The translations under genes were made by a program, and so were the position numbers. Below, one piece after another: positions 63,460-64,000 of a stretch of 64,000 bases of DNA. Every line of letters starts with the position of its first letter. The first letter of the stretch is position 1. This stretch comes from Mesocentrotus franciscanus (lineage: Eukaryota > Echinodermata > Echinoidea > Camarodonta > Strongylocentrotidae): positions 11,600,651 through 11,664,650 of the forward strand of contig CP137679.1 of assembly GCA_037976565.1 (NCBI GenBank). The letters run 5' to 3'. The notes beneath the pieces are model-generated. The model ran no database searches. It was given only the letters and a program-made list of their open reading frames with translations, and was not told the origin of the DNA.

Positions 63460-64000
63460 AGTAAATGTTTGCCATTGTATATACAACAATAATAGCAATA
63501 AAGAAAATGTAGAAATCACAATAAATATGTAGAACAGTTTGAAAAACTGTGCAGTAAGTTAACAAAGAGAAAATACTTGAACAATATTTTAGCATTATCA
63601 AAGGCCAAATAAACAAAAAGTACGACAATAAGTGAAACTGTAGCACACGTTCATGGCAGAAAGTACAACATGGTAGCTCTTAATAGAACTTTTTGTATTC
63701 TGCGTTGAACCTGTTCTAGCTGTAAAACAAGCTTTTGTATTCATATTCTACAATACTGCTGGATTCTATTCAATGCATAATAATTGGAATTAGTTTTTTA
63801 CAGTTCATGTTCAAAATACCTAATATTCAACTCGTTCAAAGTAATTCAAATTTTCTTCTTGTTTGCCGTTGTATATACAACAATTATAGCAATAAAGAAA
63901 ATGTAGAAATCACAATAAATATGTAGAATAGTTTTAAAAACTGCAGTTAGTTAACAAAAGAGAAAATACTTGATCAACATTTCAGCATTATCAAAGGCAA
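63460..64000. repeat. Direct repeat of ~140 bp at the right window edge
   Basis: 63,462-63,604 recurs at 63,862-64,000, about 400 bp apart, sharing GTTGTATATACAACAAT-type and ATAGCAATAAAGAAAATGTA words. The second copy runs to the window end, so the full unit is not visible. Confidence 0.8.

Overview
This is animal nuclear DNA: AT-rich, intron-dense, and full of tRNA-derived SINEs, MITE-like inverted-repeat elements, microsatellites and a decayed non-LTR retrotransposon. The repeat types (SINE bodies ending in ATT-type tails, TIR elements with cagtcaaacct ends, AGGTCA-rich tandem arrays, TTAGGG-like DNA) and the protein divergence from vertebrates suggest a marine deuterostome, most likely a sea urchin. 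That assignment is an inference from pattern, not a species identification.

The main content is one large plus-strand gene, centriolin (CNTRL/CEP110), from 17,478 to 59,574. I resolved 43 coding exons with GT-AG introns and consistent phases. They give a protein of about 2,550 residues: a short basic N-terminus, five leucine-rich repeats, a long coiled coil, a proline-rich hinge ending in a conserved CNVPEHH segment, a second very long coiled coil, and a disordered Arg/Ser-rich tail. The family is a scaffold of the mother-centriole subdistal appendages and the midbody. The introns hold several relics: a decayed copy of part of exon 7, a duplicated intron/exon-16 boundary, a degenerate RTE-like retrotransposon (37.4-40.4 kb), telomere-like repeats, and many MITEs, one of which overlaps the exon 38 splice donor.

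Left of CNTRL, 5.2-6.0 kb carries an intronless minus-strand HAD-superfamily hydrolase of the HDHD3 type. At the left edge (219-749, minus) is the apparent terminal exon of an unrecognised acidic protein, with a decayed copy at about 3.0-3.2 kb. From 6 to 17 kb there is no convincing host gene. This stretch holds nested inverted-repeat elements, a BEL/Pao-like gag fragment and a tandem array.

Right of CNTRL, 59.6-64 kb holds MITEs, two tandem-repeat systems (one inserted in the other), and a minus-strand reading frame whose single C2H2 zinc finger is interrupted by an in-frame stop between its two histidines.

I found no clearly new multi-gene system. The most unusual signals are a set of four transposon copies that share termini and 6-bp target duplications but have unrelated interiors, and the repeated small-scale duplication of CNTRL exon material.
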